In this document: positions 23,041 through 34,565 of the stretch, in pieces
Position numbering within the stretch: the first letter of the stretch is position 1
Layout of the letters: every line of letters starts with the position of its first letter
Assembly (NCBI GenBank): GCA_037126765.1
Contig: JBBCBC010000022.1
Coordinates: forward strand, 20,241,758 to 20,305,757
From: Stenogyne calaminthoides
Taxonomy: Eukaryota; Streptophyta; Magnoliopsida; Lamiales; Lamiaceae
Direction of reading: 5' to 3'
Length of the DNA: 64,000 nucleotides
The notes under the pieces: generated by a model
The model's database searches: none
What the model saw: only the letters and a program-made list of their open reading frames with translations
What the model was told of the DNA's origin: nothing
Translations under genes and position numbers: made by a program

Positions 23041-24402
23041 TGCTAGAGAGAATTAATTGTTCTAGTTGAGTTGTATTCTTCTTGTAAAAAAAAATAAAAA
23101 AATAACCTTTTAATATAGAAGTGACTTGGTACAAATGAAAAAGGATATTAGGATTATCTTAATTTGTGTGATTTAGTGGAATAACGTTTAAATGAATTGT
23201 CCTACTTATGTAACATATTCACCATAATTTATTCCTAATTAATCGAATGTAATTATTTTACCTGTGCAACTAATTCATTTTCTTATCCCTTAGTTTTAAT
23301 ATTTTTTTTTAAAGGGAGAGGTGGAATCCATTAAAGGAGTACAAGGTCTGGACAAAATTTTTTATCCCAAAATAATTGTTAGTATTTGTCATAATTTAGG
23401 AAAATTAAATGTCAAATCGTCATTAATAACACATATAATTTTTAGCCAAATATGATTGTCACGGTATACGAAGATTCTAGGATTAAATAACAAATTATTA
23501 TAAGTTAAATTAAATAACAAATTATTTCTTTTTTTCTCCGCATCTTTCTTATTGAAGAGCTCTTATTTTTTTTCTCCGCATCTTTCTAACTTTTAATGAA
23601 TAATTTTGTCAACAAGTTTGGTTATAGATATCTGTGAACCAATAAATTTTAACACCTGTAAATAAACATATAGAAGACGAGAAAAAGATGGTAAACATAT
23701 ATTTATTTATAATTTGGGGGTTACAACTTTCATTGATCTCTTGATCCCTCTCTCTAAAAGGGGTACCGTGGTCTTTGCGACGTATTCTGTATTTTGGGTA
23801 GTACCGGGGTCTTAGCGACGTGTTCCGAATTTTTGGTAGTACCGGGGCCTTAGCGACTTATTCCGAATTTTCCTACAATTTAAATGTAGTAGGGTGTTGG
23901 TGAATTTTCCTACGATTTGATAGTAGGGAGGCAATGGATTTTGACCTCTGACCTCTAATTTGACCTACAATTTGGTAGTAGGGAATTTATGGGGTCGTAT
24001 ATGATATGACTTCTAACCTATTGAAACTCTATTTTGACTCTCCTATTTATAAGAGATTGCAACTTAGAGAACAAGAAAAGAATATTCTCAAAAGAAAATA
24101 ATGTTTTCATATCTAAGTAAGGTAAAAAATAATCTCAAATCTTGGAGATATTATTTTATATTTTCATCTCCAAAATTAGGATTATAACAAATATATGACA
24201 CTATTAAATTTATTAAAATTTAAGTGTCTACAATATTACTTATAAGAATTAGTTTCAGTATAATATCAAATTTATATTTATAAATATGGTGCACATTTTT
24301 AATTGCGATATATATATATATATATATAAATTTAATTAATAAAAGGAAAAAAATCATTTTTTTTATATATTATACAATTGTAAAGAATTGTAAGAAATAA
24401 AC
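23041..24402. other. AT-rich spacer with 38-bp tandem repeat
   Basis: No gene. At 23763-23800, 23801-23838 and 23839 to about 23874 there are three units of 38 bp starting GTACCG(T/G)GG and containing GCGAC. Further GTAGTAGGG words follow to 23980. A (TA)n run lies at about 24307-24327. The last eight bases, AAATAAAC (24395-24402), are the left target duplication of the hAT element. Confidence 0.6.
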
Positions 24403-24701
24403 TAATGTTTTTATAACTGAACAGGTGATCGAACCGGACAAGCCACCGGTTGGTGGTTCAACCGGTCGGACCGGCGGTTCAACCGGTGAGATAATCCCTG
24501 CCTATATTTTTTTTAAATAGATCCTATGTAACATATAAAAAATAAAATTCTAACACTTAAAAAAATCTTCTAGTATCCATAGTCATAATGATAGATAACA
24601 AAATAGAGTCATAGCCATACATAACATAATAGAATAATAGTCATGAGCAACACAATTTTAAATTCTCAAACAATTTTAATCATATCCTCTCATCATCTCT
24701 T

Positions 24702-27178
24702 TCATGGCAATCTTTCAATCATTCTTGCCGCCATGCTTTCCTCTTCACATTCTTCCATATCTTCCAATCCATATCTATAAAAGACACAAATGGATTTTAA
24801 AAAAATAATCAATCATTTAAATTAATTCAATTATTGAAAATAGGTACCTTCATCATGAACAAGTATTGGAATGCCATCATTTCCATAAAGCATACTATTC
24901 AATTCATCAACATCTATAATAGGTGGATGATTTTCCTCTTCCTCTTCCACAACCCAAAAGTTAGTTTTCTCAATGCTTTCGTAATCAATAGGATCATTAC
25001 AAATCCTTTTTTGCTCAAGCCTTACATATAAATGATAAAATAAATGAGTTAATGACAAAAGATAAAATATAAGTTGTAAGAATAAATTATAGCAATAGAA
25101 AATTAATTTGAAAGAATTAATACCTCTCTTGCAAACGTAAATTATAATGGATAAACACTAGATCATTGAGCCTCGAATATTCCAACTTGTTTCTCTTCTT
25201 TGTATGAATTCTTTCAAATACACTCCAATTCCTTTCACATCCTGAAGAAGAAGAAGTTTGACTCAATATCGTCGTGGCCAAATTTTGTAAGTTTTGCGCA
25301 CTACATCCAAAAAAATTCCACCATTTATCTATAAATACAACAATAAAGTAGACTATACGAGAATTAGTCAAAATAATATTATAAATATAAATTGAAGTAT
25401 ATTAACACATACCGGGATGCATAGTCTTTGATGATTCCAAAGTAAGTGATCGACCAAAGCTTCCAATCCTATCTTGAAAAATACCCACTTCATCAATGCA
25501 CTTCCTTTGAATAGTTTTGTCCCCAATCAAGGTTGTGACCATCTCAACAAAACCATCCATTATTTCTTTCTTTTTGCACATGTTTTCCCTATCATATGCA
25601 AAAGCAGGATTCAGGAGATAAGCTGCAGCGTGAATGTCGCGTCGAAGTTATTTATCCCACCTTTCCTTGATGATATTCGTGACGGGCTTGTACAATGTTT
25701 TCTTATGCCTAAATATCTCCTTTATTGTCTTCTTTGCCCGATATATTCCGTCATAAACATACCCAATAGAAGGCCTCTGATCAGTATCCATTATACGCAA
25801 TACACGTTAAGTGGAGCAACAACACCTACTACAATCGTGCAATCACTCCAAAATTTTGGATCAAGAACTACTGCCAACACTGCACTTGCTTTTTTGTCTT
25901 TATAGTATCGAGATTCCTTGAATGTCTTACTCGTAAAAAAACCTTGCAAATCATGTTGATGCTCAAGCATACTCTTCAATGCAATGAATGTTGTAGCAAA
26001 TCGAGTTGGTCCTAGACGCACAATCTCTGTCCATCCTTCTCTTTTCCTCAACCAAGCAAGTAAGGATGATGATTGTACACAAACTTTGTCACTAGAGATG
26101 CCCTTGTTGCAAGACCACTAACAAGCTCCATTTTGCCAATATCGCCAAGTAGTAAATTTAAACAATGTGCAGCACAAGGTGACCATTTGATGGAACGATA
26201 CTTATCATTAATCAAGACACCAACAACTTTGTAGTTAGCTCCATTATCGGTCACCAAATGAATAATATTCTTTGCTCCAACCCAATCAACTAACTCCACA
26301 AATAAATTACAAAGAGTGCTTGCATCTTTCACGATATCAGAAGCATCAACTGATTTCACAAATATTGTTCCTTTCTTACAATAAACCATGAAATTTATAA
26401 GTTGCCTATTTGATCTATCTTGCCAACCATTAGCCATAATAGTGCAACCAAATTCTTTCCAACTAGCTCGATAGCTATCAACCAACAATTGAACTTCCTT
26501 TTTTGCGTTCCCCAACAAATTTACTCTCAATTGGTTATATTTAGGTAACTTATAGCCAGGACCAATAGAAGCAATAGCATCAACCATTTTTTGAAAGTAA
26601 GGAGAATTTACAACATTTAAAGGAATGCATTCATTGTAGACAAATCTAGCAACAACCATATCAACATTGTACAAAGCTTCTTTACTTAAAAGAACACTTT
26701 TGATTGAAGGTTGTGCACCTGGAGCGGTTCTTGGAGCAAAATAGCTTCCCATTTTCTCATCTCGTTTTCTTTTTCCTGTTGATGTTGCAAGCGGCGCCTT
26801 TCTTGTGTGCAATTGTAGAGTATTCAACTCTTCCTCAACATCAACCACATCAAAAGGATCATCTCCCACTGATTTTGCAGCTTGACTTTTTTCATCAAGC
26901 TCCTTCAATGATTCTTCCATTTGGTATCTTACATCATGAGTTACCTTTTTGCACGGAGCAATATCCCCCTTTCGACCAGCTAGGTGTTTCTTCATCCTAT
27001 TGATTCCCCCTCCTTTCCAAGTATTGTTGCAGTGCAAACAAGTCTAACTTTTCTTTCCATCAACGGTATTCTCTTTAAAATGAGCCCAGGCTGGATCAGC
27101 TTTTGCTCGAACCGAAATTGATGATTGGGTTGAACTGATTGAAGCATTAGATTGTTGACCACTTGACGAGGAATCCAT
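24702..27178 (-). pseudogene. hAT transposase with BED finger, DUF659 and dimerisation domain (dead)
   Basis: DNA transposase for cut-and-paste movement. The start is ATG at 27178, directly after an AG splice acceptor. Next comes a BED-type zinc finger (W-x-x-F near codons 30-35, then CLHCNNTWKGG and an HL), a DUF659/RNase H-like core (26100-26750, with WSPCAAHCLNLLL) and the C-terminal hAT dimerisation region (25150-25300, with SSSGCERNWSVFERIHTKKR). Probable introns lie at 25329-25412 and about 25022-25117, with a last exon ending at TGA 24702-24704. Inactivating changes: TAG at codon 45 (27044-27046) within the BED finger, a frameshift near 26050, and TAA at 25648-25650. Most other codons are intact, so decay is moderate. 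Confidence 0.88.
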
Positions 27179-27664
27179 CTAAAATAATAGCGATAAGATA
27201 TTAAATTTAACTCATAAATCATAATTTATAAATACATTACAATGTAAAAAAACAACACACTAGTCTGTTTTTCTTTATGTTTCTTTTAATTAATACAAAA
27301 TCATTTTTGAAAATTACAGTCTACACTAATAAAAATATCATTAAAATTAATACAACATCAACAATCTACATTTATTGTTAATTTGCGTAAAATGTTATAA
27401 CATTAAAGAGTTCGTTCATTTGCTTTGTGCATGTCTACACTAAGAGAACAAAAGACAATAATATATTACAGTGGAGAACATTAATTATGACACAAAAATA
27501 CTGAACAAGGGTATTTTGTGAAACAAGATTTCACAAAATAAAATCACTTAATACCTGTAGCATGATTACTCAAGGAAGACATATCTCCAATGAATATTTC
27601 AATGGAAATTTAGATGTACAAAATACAAATCCAAAATATGTAGAATGAAATAAGGATGACTTAC
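27179..27664 (-). other. Predicted 5' leader intron of hAT transposase
   Basis: Minus-strand GTAAGT at 27664 and a pyrimidine-rich tract ending TTTTAG at 27179 give a 486-nt intron whose acceptor touches the start codon. The region contains no ORF, and leader introns occur in plant hAT genes. Transcript data would be needed to confirm it. Confidence 0.5.
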
Positions 27665-27691
27665 CACAGCTGGACGGCAAGGCAGTGCGGG

Positions 27692-27760
27692 GCTGGGCGA
27701 TGGGGCGGCGCGTGGCTGGGCGGTGGGGCGCCGCGCAGCTGGGCGACGGAGCGGCGCGCG
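27692..27760. repeat. Three 23-bp GC-rich tandem units in hAT leader
   Basis: Units at 27692-27714, 27715-27737 and 27738-27760 share GCTGGGCG(A/G)(T/C)GG(G/A)GCG and GCGCG. They lie just upstream of the predicted leader intron and are far richer in CpG than the rest of the element, so they may be a promoter or enhancer block. Confidence 0.7.
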
Positions 27761-28089
27761 GTGGGGAGTGAAAAGTGAAATTAGGTTTTCTGTGAGAAAG
27801 GAAATGAAAACGCGTCTGTGAAAATTGAAATTCTAAAATCTGAAATTGAATATAGATTTTAATTAAAAAAAATTATGGAAACTGGTTTTTCCGGTTGGCC
27901 GGTTGAACCGGGTTTTGACCGGTTCAACCTTAAAAGTGGTTCTATAGGTGTTTTTTAACCGGTTTACTGGCCGGTTCCCGGTTGAACTGGCAGGTTCAAC
28001 CCGGTTTTAAACACATTGAAATAAACCTCTATATATAATTTAATTAAAAAAGGAACATATATATTTTTTATACCCTTTAATTGAAACTA

Positions 28090-28340
28090 TTCTACTATGT
28101 ATATGGTCCAAGGGCCGGTGAATTATTTTCACACCTATTTAAAGAGAAGTTTTATTATTCCATTATTTCATTCGTTACTTGAATCTCATGCTTAATAAGC
28201 AAACCAATGTAATAAGGTTCATCATTTCACTTTATTGTTTCTCATCCAAAGTCATCTTCTTCACCCCGAGTGTTATTTTATTTTTTCATTTATTATGAAT
28301 CAGATTGTTTTTACTCTTAATTTTAAGATAATTTTTAGTG
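28090..28340 (+). promoter_or_regulatory. Promoter-like leader repeat, copy 3
   Basis: Shares CTATTTAAAGAGAAGT and the downstream TTTATTGTTTCTCATCCAAA leader with copies at 20037 and 22166. It is followed by the small ORF at 28338 and, further down, by the helicase remnant, which suggests this is the promoter of the Helitron-like gene. Confidence 0.45.
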
Positions 28341-28577
28341 ACTTATTATGAAGTTAGAAATTTTATCAATTTTATATATGATACTAATAGGACTGGAACC
28401 GAGCGTGTACCTATTTTCAAGTCAATTGTTTATCTCAACCATGTTGGCGATGTGCACATTGTATATGGTGAACTATTTGGATCCTCTAGAGAAGCTGAAA
28501 ATGATGCGGCTTATCGGGGAATTAAATACTTGAAAGAAATTTATAATATTAGGATTAGAGATTTTAATTCTTATTAA
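28338..28577 (+). CDS. Small ORF resembling part of a double-stranded RNA-binding motif
   Basis: Open frame of 79 codons. The segment PIFKSIVYLNHVGDVHIVYG followed by SSREAENDAAYRGIKYL has the spacing of the second half of a dsRNA-binding motif (P-x-F-x-S-x-V, then Ser-Lys/Arg-x-x-Ala and Ala-Ala before a final helix). The ATG at 28348 is in another frame, so the real start is uncertain and this may be an exon of a larger broken gene. The assignment rests on pattern similarity only. Confidence 0.3.
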   Translation: MTYYEVRNFINFIYDTNRTGTERVPIFKSIVYLNHVGDVHIVYGELFGSSREAENDAAYRGIKYLKEIYNIRIRDFNSY

Positions 28578-29229
28578 TTGTATTACACAATATTGGTTCT
28601 AAAAAATAATATATAGTAGAAGGTCGGTTCCGGTTTATACTGAAAAAGCTGATGATGATGCTTCTTATTTGTTCATATTAATGATTAATATTTATTACAT
28701 AAATATATATATAATGCACCTACAAATTTTTTTATTGAGTTTTCTCTCTCTTTTGTCTACACCATTGATCTGTTTCGTAATCTTTAATCTCGGCCATTCA
28801 TTGTATTTGAGGAAAGGTGGAAATTTATTCTAACATATTAAATTTTATTACTCTAATCTTGACCATTGATTCATGCATATTATATATTGGTCAAACATTT
28901 CTCCACCACAAATTATATAGACTTTTTTTGCTCTATTTTCTCCTTCGATTTAGTCCTTCTTCCGTTTATGTTCATCGATTTCTTCAGTATATATAGTCCA
29001 TGAAGATTTTGATGTTAGTCTTAATCCAACTTATTTTGCGTATTTGTTTTTGTAATTTTACATTTGTTGCGTATTCATTCATTTCGTTTTTTAGTTAGAA
29101 AAAAATTGCATAAGAGTTGTAAACAACAATAATAGTACTTGATGTGAGTTTATTAACTAGAGAGCAAGTGGCTACATCACAAGATAATTAAGCTGCTTAT
29201 TTGAGATTGCAAATGAAATTTGGCAATTC

Positions 29230-31620
29230 ATATTTAAGTTGACTTATCAAGCAAATAAACGTATTTGTGAAGACTAACATGTTTTTAGCTTGGTTTGAAT
29301 TGAATTAAAATTATGATGAAGCCATTGAATTGAAATATGTTCAAATTCCTCAATTTTTTATTTTTTTATTTTTATTATGTACCACCTGATAACGGTGATG
29401 TCTATTATTTGAGGATTCTGTTGAACGTTGTTACTGGACCTAAGTGTTTTGATGATATAAAAAAATTAGAGGAATAGTATATGTCACATTTTGTGATGAG
29501 TGTTTTGCTATGGGGTTGTTGGATAATGATAGAGAATATATTGATGGACTTGAACAGACTAGTGTTTGGGTCTCTGCATCTTCAATGAGATCTCTTTTTG
29601 TTACTATCCAGGTATTTATTTATTTTTTATATTATACATTTTTAACTTATACTCCCTCCGCCCCATTATTATTTGCATACTTTCCTTATTCTTCTGTATC
29701 AAAGTAATTTGCATACTTTCCTTATTTAGGCATTTTGTTATAATCAATCATAATTATATAATGATATTATTTTAGCATTTCAAATAATATTTTTTTATAT
29801 TACTGGTGCATATATTATCATGATATATATATTATTTTTAATTGTTTAATATCTTATAAAAAATCATTTATTACTTTATGTATATTTTTTTAATGATGAT
29901 TTTTTCTGCTTCTTATGTTTATAAAGTTGAGAATGACAGATGAAGAGATCAAGAATTGTTGTCTTTTGAAAATCGATAATATGTTGCGTTCTCTTGGTAA
30001 GATTTTGCTTGATTTTGATGTGACGCCTGTGGTAGTTATTGATAATAGTATAACATTCCGTAATAGGATGATTTTGACTGAGTTATCATATAAGGATGAA
30101 GTATGAAGTTTTGCCAAGGAGATTGAATGATGAGCAGCGTGTTATCAATATTGTCAGATTTTGGAGGAGTGTTTTTTATATATGGTTATGGAGGTAATAA
30201 GAATTTTTTTTATGGAAGATATTATCTGTTGTACTGTGATATGAAGGTGAGATAATATTGAATGTAGCATCCAGTGGCATGTCATTACTTTTACTTCCCG
30301 GTAGATGTACAATACATTCTAGGTTTTGCATTCCAATAAATTGTTTGGAGGATGCTACATATAAGATTAAGCAAGGTAGTCACCTCGCTGAACTTGGATT
30401 AAGTGCAAACTCATAGTATAGGATGAAGCTCCAATGGGTCACAGACATTATATTAAAGCATTAGATACATCATTGAGAGATATCATACAGGTGTCTGATC
30501 CATCACGCTCTGAAATGTCGTTTGGTGGAAAGACAATTATTTTTTAGGGATATTTTCAACAGATCTTGCATGTCATCCCAAGAGAAAAGAGACAGGATAT
30601 TGTACATGTCATTATTAATTCATCTGATTTGTGGAGTGCATGCACTATTTGAAAGTTGACAAGAAACGTGATGTTGATGCAATTTGATTATGTTCAAAAG
30701 ATGAATGAAAGGAAATTGTTTTCAGAATAAATTGAATCAATTGATGATGGAAGTATAGGGACAAGAAGTGATTATGGTTCTGATATTATTATCCAGATGA
30801 TATTTTGTTGAAAGGTGGTAATAATCAAATTGCTTCTATTGTTGATTTTATCTATCCTGGTTTTAATTTAGGATGTACGATCACGAATTTTTATAGGACA
30901 AAGTTATCCTTGCCCGACATTTGATTATGTTAAACATATAAATAATTACATGGTTCGATTAAATCAAAAAGAGTCTCGCAAGTATCTCAGTTCCGATAGT
31001 GTTTCCAGTTCTGGTTCTAATTTTAATTCTCTAACTGATGGTCACTCCTGAGTTCCTCAACACTTTGAACTTTTTTTGTGTGCCCGACCATGAACTTAAT
31101 CTCCAAGTTGGAACGCATGTTGTGTTGTTGAGAAATATAGATCTTTCAAGGGGATTGTGTAACGGGACCAGGTTAGTTTATTATTTTTGTTTATTTAAAT
31201 TTATTATTTAGTGATATCTACCATTTCTTATAAGATTAATTTTAGAAAGAAAAGTTTTATATGTATAGGTTGGTAATTACTAGGTTGAGTGTTAGAGTAA
31301 TCAAAGCTAAAGTTTTTACTGGTAGCAGCGCTGGTGAACTAGCATTGATACCTAGATTGTCACCAACTCCTTCTGATCCTAGGTTGTCGTCCAAGTTTAC
31401 GCCCAGAAAGTTTCCGTTGATTGTTTCATATGTTATGTCTATAAATAAAAGTCAAACACAATCTTTTTCCTTGGAGTATTTCTTAAGAAGTCGGTGTTTA
31501 GCCATGTCAGCTTTATGTTGCATTTTCGAGGGTTACTAGTCGACGTGGTTTGAAGTTTATGTTGTGTAATAATGATAATTTTGAAGATAATTTGGGGAAG
31601 AAAACGTTTTAGAGGGTTTT
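29230..31620 (+). pseudogene. Helitron/PIF1-type helicase remnant
   Basis: A series of frames on the plus strand carries the motifs of plant Helitron helicases in the right order. They are GLLDNDREYIDGLEQ near 29512, MTDEEIKNCCLLKID near 29935, a degenerate Walker A GYGG at 30184-30195 without its GKT, Walker B DEAPMGHRH at 30422, and FGGKTIIF near 30520. INKSQTQSF follows near 31440, and the motif VI-like CQLYVAFSRVTSRRG near 31507. At least a dozen stops and frameshifts separate them. These damages are ordinary substitutions and indels, unlike the CAG-to-CG pattern in the LTR elements. The protein cannot be functional. Confidence 0.8.
29652..29730 (+). repeat. Partial Stowaway MITE end
   Basis: CTCCCTCCGCCCC directly after a TA resembles a Stowaway terminal inverted repeat. 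Within it, TTTGCATACTTTCCTTATT occurs twice (about 29667 and 29709). No matching right end was found, so this is a truncated copy or a lookalike. Confidence 0.45.
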
Positions 31621-31969
31621 TTTTAATTAATAATTATTGGTTTAGTTTTTTAGTTGAATTAGTGACGTAAAAATAAAAAAAAATTTATCTTTAAAATAAT
31701 AACACAATCAGCAATTCCACCAGAGAAACAAATGCATGTGCCCGCGCATGACACAAACGACGTCATTTCATATCATTCAGAGTCTCCGATGAATTTTGGG
31801 ACTAAAATTGTACAATTCGAAAAAAAATTGGTACTAATTATGTTAGTCAAACTTTCTTGGGACAATTCCAAAAAATGTGATAAGTTATGAGACCACTTTG
31901 GATTTCATCCCAAAAATGTTCTATTCAAGAAGTGTTCAGAAATGTTTATAATTTTGGAATTATATTTTG

Positions 31970-31971
<2 letters not shown>

Positions 31972-32020
<49 letters not shown>
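31972..32020. repeat. (TTA)n microsatellite
   Basis: About 16 uninterrupted TTA/TAT units spanning 49 bases. Confidence 0.95.
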
Positions 32021-32312
32021 GTACATTGTTTTTATTTAAAATGGTTAATGTTTTTTATTAATTAATTGGTTGTTGTTTAATTTTTTTTTACTTTTTTATA
32101 ATATAATTAATACTATATGCATGTTTATTAATTTATGTTTGATATATTGTTTTTTTTTATATTAACAGTTAGAGAATGAGAATCACTTATCCTTTGGTTT
32201 ACTATTTTTAAAACCAAATTGTCAAGTGGCAAAGGGAAGCCCTACGTTTCAGGATTTTTGCAGCTACGATTTCGTGAATCACATTAATTATTAAAATTCA
32301 TTCTAACTAATA

Positions 32313-32551
32313 CTCCCTCCATCCACCAATCTTATGCACACTCCATTTTTGGCAAAAGTTACTTTATCTTTATCCCCCAACCATCACTTAATTACTTCAA
32401 ATGTCATTGTATTTTTACTCACAAACAACCACTTTATTTATAAAGGGACCTCACAATACCCTATAATACTCTTACTTTATCTACTTTATATATTTTTTTT
32501 CTTAAAACCTGTATAAAAAGCATCAAGCATAAGATTGATGGACAGATAGAG
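32313..32551. mobile_element. Stowaway MITE 1
   Basis: The ends CTCCCTCCATCCACCAATC and, reading inward from the right, CTCTATCTGTCCATCAATC form imperfect inverted repeats of about 25 bp. TA occurs on both sides (32311-32312, 32552-32553), the Tc1/mariner-type target duplication. It is 239 bp and non-coding; transposase would be supplied in trans. Confidence 0.85.
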
Positions 32552-32725
32552 TATATATATATATTTTAGTAAAAAATAAATACATTTTCATGATTAAATT
32601 ACCAATTAATATGCAAAAGATTATTTATTTATATCTATAACTTCAAGTGATATTCAGAAATAAATAATAATAAAATAACAAAAATTAAAAAATCTTTCTA
32701 TATAAAATAGCAATACTAATGACTT

Positions 32726-32756
32726 CCGTGCAACGCACGGGTTGTCAAAAGATTAG
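32726..32756 (+). other. Helitron-type 3' terminus
   Basis: A six-base stem with loop (CCGTGCAACGCACGG) ends 16 bases before TTAG/T. The same hairpin wording is common at plant Helitron 3' ends; TTAG instead of CTAG is a one-base departure. Confidence 0.6.
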
Positions 32757-32902
32757 TAAAAGTAACAGTGTCTATTTCTGTTATTTTCCATCATCTAGAG
32801 CTAAAGATTTGAACACTACACTTTTTAATAATTTAAGAACTTCTTAATTTAAAACAAGCCCCCCTAAATATGTATATATAGAAGAATATGTTTATCAAAT
32901 AT

Positions 32903-33000
32903 GTGTTGTAGCCTAGTGGTTCAGGTTTGTTGTTAATGTATTTGGTCGCATGTTCAATTCCTATTGAACACATAATTTTTATTTTTTTTTGTCAAATTTT
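32903..33000 (+). repeat. SINE-like fragment with tRNA-type promoter boxes
   Basis: TAGCCTAGTGG at 32909-32919 fits an RNA polymerase III A box and GTTCAATTC at 32952-32960 a B box, about 33 bp apart, with GGTCGCATGTTC wording as in plant tRNA-derived SINEs. A T-rich stretch follows. The 3' end and target duplication were not found. Confidence 0.5.
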
Positions 33001-33220
33001 TGTGTGCTACTACATCTATGTCAGTATAAGTGTTACTATATTGTTATATTGAAAAACTTCATATTTTACGTAATACGTAATTAAACATATCGTAACACAT
33101 AAGTATTCATAACGTAACATGGGTCACATGGTAACACATTATTGTTCATATGGTAACACATGAGTATTCACATCGTATTATGACGATATATGAACAATGT
33201 TACATATTACTAAAAAACAT

Positions 33221-33555
33221 GTGTTACTACATGAAGAAAAACGTGTTACCACATAAATAAAATCAGTACAAGCGTGAAAAGAAATCCCCAGTCCAAAATT
33301 ACAGATTTAAAGAACAATTTGATGTGTGTTACTACATGAACAAAAAAAGTGTTACCATATGAGCAAAAGAGTGTTACCACATAAATAAAACCAGTACAAG
33401 CGTTAAAAAAAATTCCCAGTCCAAAATTACAGATTTAAAGAACAATTTGATGTGTTACTACATGAACAAAAAGAGTGTTACCATATGAGCAAAAGAGTGT
33501 TACTACATGAACAAAAACCAGTATAGACGCGAAAAAACTCTTCAGTCCGGAATTA
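33221..33555. repeat. Tandem repeat of 105-126 bp with inner ~29-bp units
   Basis: Unit boundaries at 33221, 33326 and 33452 are marked by GTGTTACTACATGAA. Units share ACCAGTACAAGCG-like and CCAAAATTACAGATTTAAAG segments. Copy-number variation of an inner word GTGTTAC(C/T)A(C/T)ATGAGCAAAA explains the length differences. No coding capacity. Confidence 0.8.
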
Positions 33556-34210
33556 TAGATTTACAGGACAGCGTGAAAAAGAGTGCAGAAGGATCTGAAT
33601 TTCATCACACACTTTGTGTTGAGGGGTAATCCAAACACCACACACATATTCTCTATTATTCTCGTAGAATCCACATCGAAATCCAAATTGAATGACCTGG
33701 TTTCATCCAATGATCAGAACGAATCGAAGAAAAAATAAATTGGACAAGCAATTAGGGCTCGGGCGATGGAAGGAAGAAGAAGAAATCTGGTCTGTTGTGG
33801 CAATAGAAGAAGAATTTGAAAGCGCCTCAAGGAAGAAGAAGAAATCTGGTCTGTAGTAGCGATGCGAGGAAGAAGGCCCATAAGACTCGCCAATCTGTTT
33901 GCCCTAACCTGACCCAATCCTGACCCGCAAAAATTAAAAAAAGCCCAATTAAATTAGAATTGCACATAACACTAGTACGCAATATTGCATACAAGTTTTT
34001 ATCAATAAAAAAATACAAATTTATTCTCAAGTGAATCTGGCCAATTAGTAGTGCACGGTTGATAAAGGGTAGTCCTACAACACTTAAATAAATATAGGGG
34101 CTAGTTTAGGTGATTTTCATGAATCATCAAATTTCTAAAAAGATATACAGGCTACAAAAGACAAAAAAAAATTAAAAAATACTTAAAATGTCAGTTGTTC
34201 ACAGAAATAT
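33556..34210. other. Spacer with 26-bp direct repeat
   Basis: Contains GAAGAAGAAGAAATCTGG-type direct repeats at 33770-33795 and 33829-33854 in a moderately GC-rich patch resembling a gene leader fragment. No credible protein. The rest is AT-rich. Confidence 0.4.
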
Positions 34211-34212
34211 TA

Positions 34213-34484
34213 CTCCCTCCGTCCTAATCATAATGATAAAGTACCTCATATTTTCGTCTCAATCATAATGGTAAAATTACTTACACATTTTATTATTTTA
34301 TCACTTTATCACATAAAATATTAATAAACAACACTTTCTGCCCCCAATTACTCATCACTTTATCACTTTATCATATAAAATATTAATAAACAACTCTTCC
34401 TACCCCACCACTTTATCACTTTATCACTATTCCACTAAATCCTTATAAATAGTAAAAATGTCATTATGATTGGGACAGAGGGAG
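34213..34484. mobile_element. Stowaway MITE 2
   Basis: The ends CTCCCTCCGTCCTAATCATA and, inward from the right, CTCCCTCTGTCCCAATCATA are inverted repeats of about 24 bp with few mismatches, flanked by TA (34211-34212, 34485-34486). The interior holds a direct duplication of ATCACTTTATCA...AAAATATTAATAAACAAC. It is 272 bp and non-coding. Confidence 0.92.
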
Positions 34485-34565
34485 TACTATATAGCTATTT
34501 GTAAAGATACAAGTGTTTCGATGACTTCATTTTAATGAGTTAAGTGGTCACAACTCACATCAAGA

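Larger units (their letters stand above)
24403..28018 (-). mobile_element. hAT transposon, complete ends, inactive transposase
   Basis: Bounded by a perfect 8-bp duplication AAATAAAC (24395-24402 and 28019-28026), the hAT signature. The ends are imperfect inverted repeats: TAATGTTTTTATAAC on the left and, read inward from the right, CAATGTGTTTAAAAC. Both subterminal regions (24420-24500, 27886-28018) are packed with CCGGTTGAACC-type words in both orientations, typical transposase-binding clusters. One transposase gene lies inside on the minus strand. The total length of 3616 bp fits an autonomous-sized hAT element. Confidence 0.93.
28090..32756 (+). mobile_element. Decayed Helitron-like element
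   Basis: Contains degenerate Helitron/PIF1 helicase coding sequence (about 29230-31620) and a Helitron-type 3' end: a hairpin CCGTGC-AAC-GCACGG at 32726-32740, then TTAG at about 32753-32756 followed by T, close to the canonical CTRR/T terminus. The 5' terminus is not identified; the start given is the leader repeat at 28090. A Stowaway MITE (32313-32551) and a TTA microsatellite lie inside. No Rep domain was found. Confidence 0.6.

Noticed and set aside
29650..29730. Complete third Stowaway MITE
   Set aside because: Only the left terminal repeat is visible; no inverted right end with TA was found.
31261..31539. Open frame of 92 codons as a separate small gene
   Set aside because: Its translation holds Helitron helicase C-terminal wording, so it is part of the decayed helicase at 29230-31620.
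33221..33555. Possible satellite or CRISPR-like array
   Set aside because: Only about three units of unequal length with internal sub-repeats; a local tandem duplication explains it.
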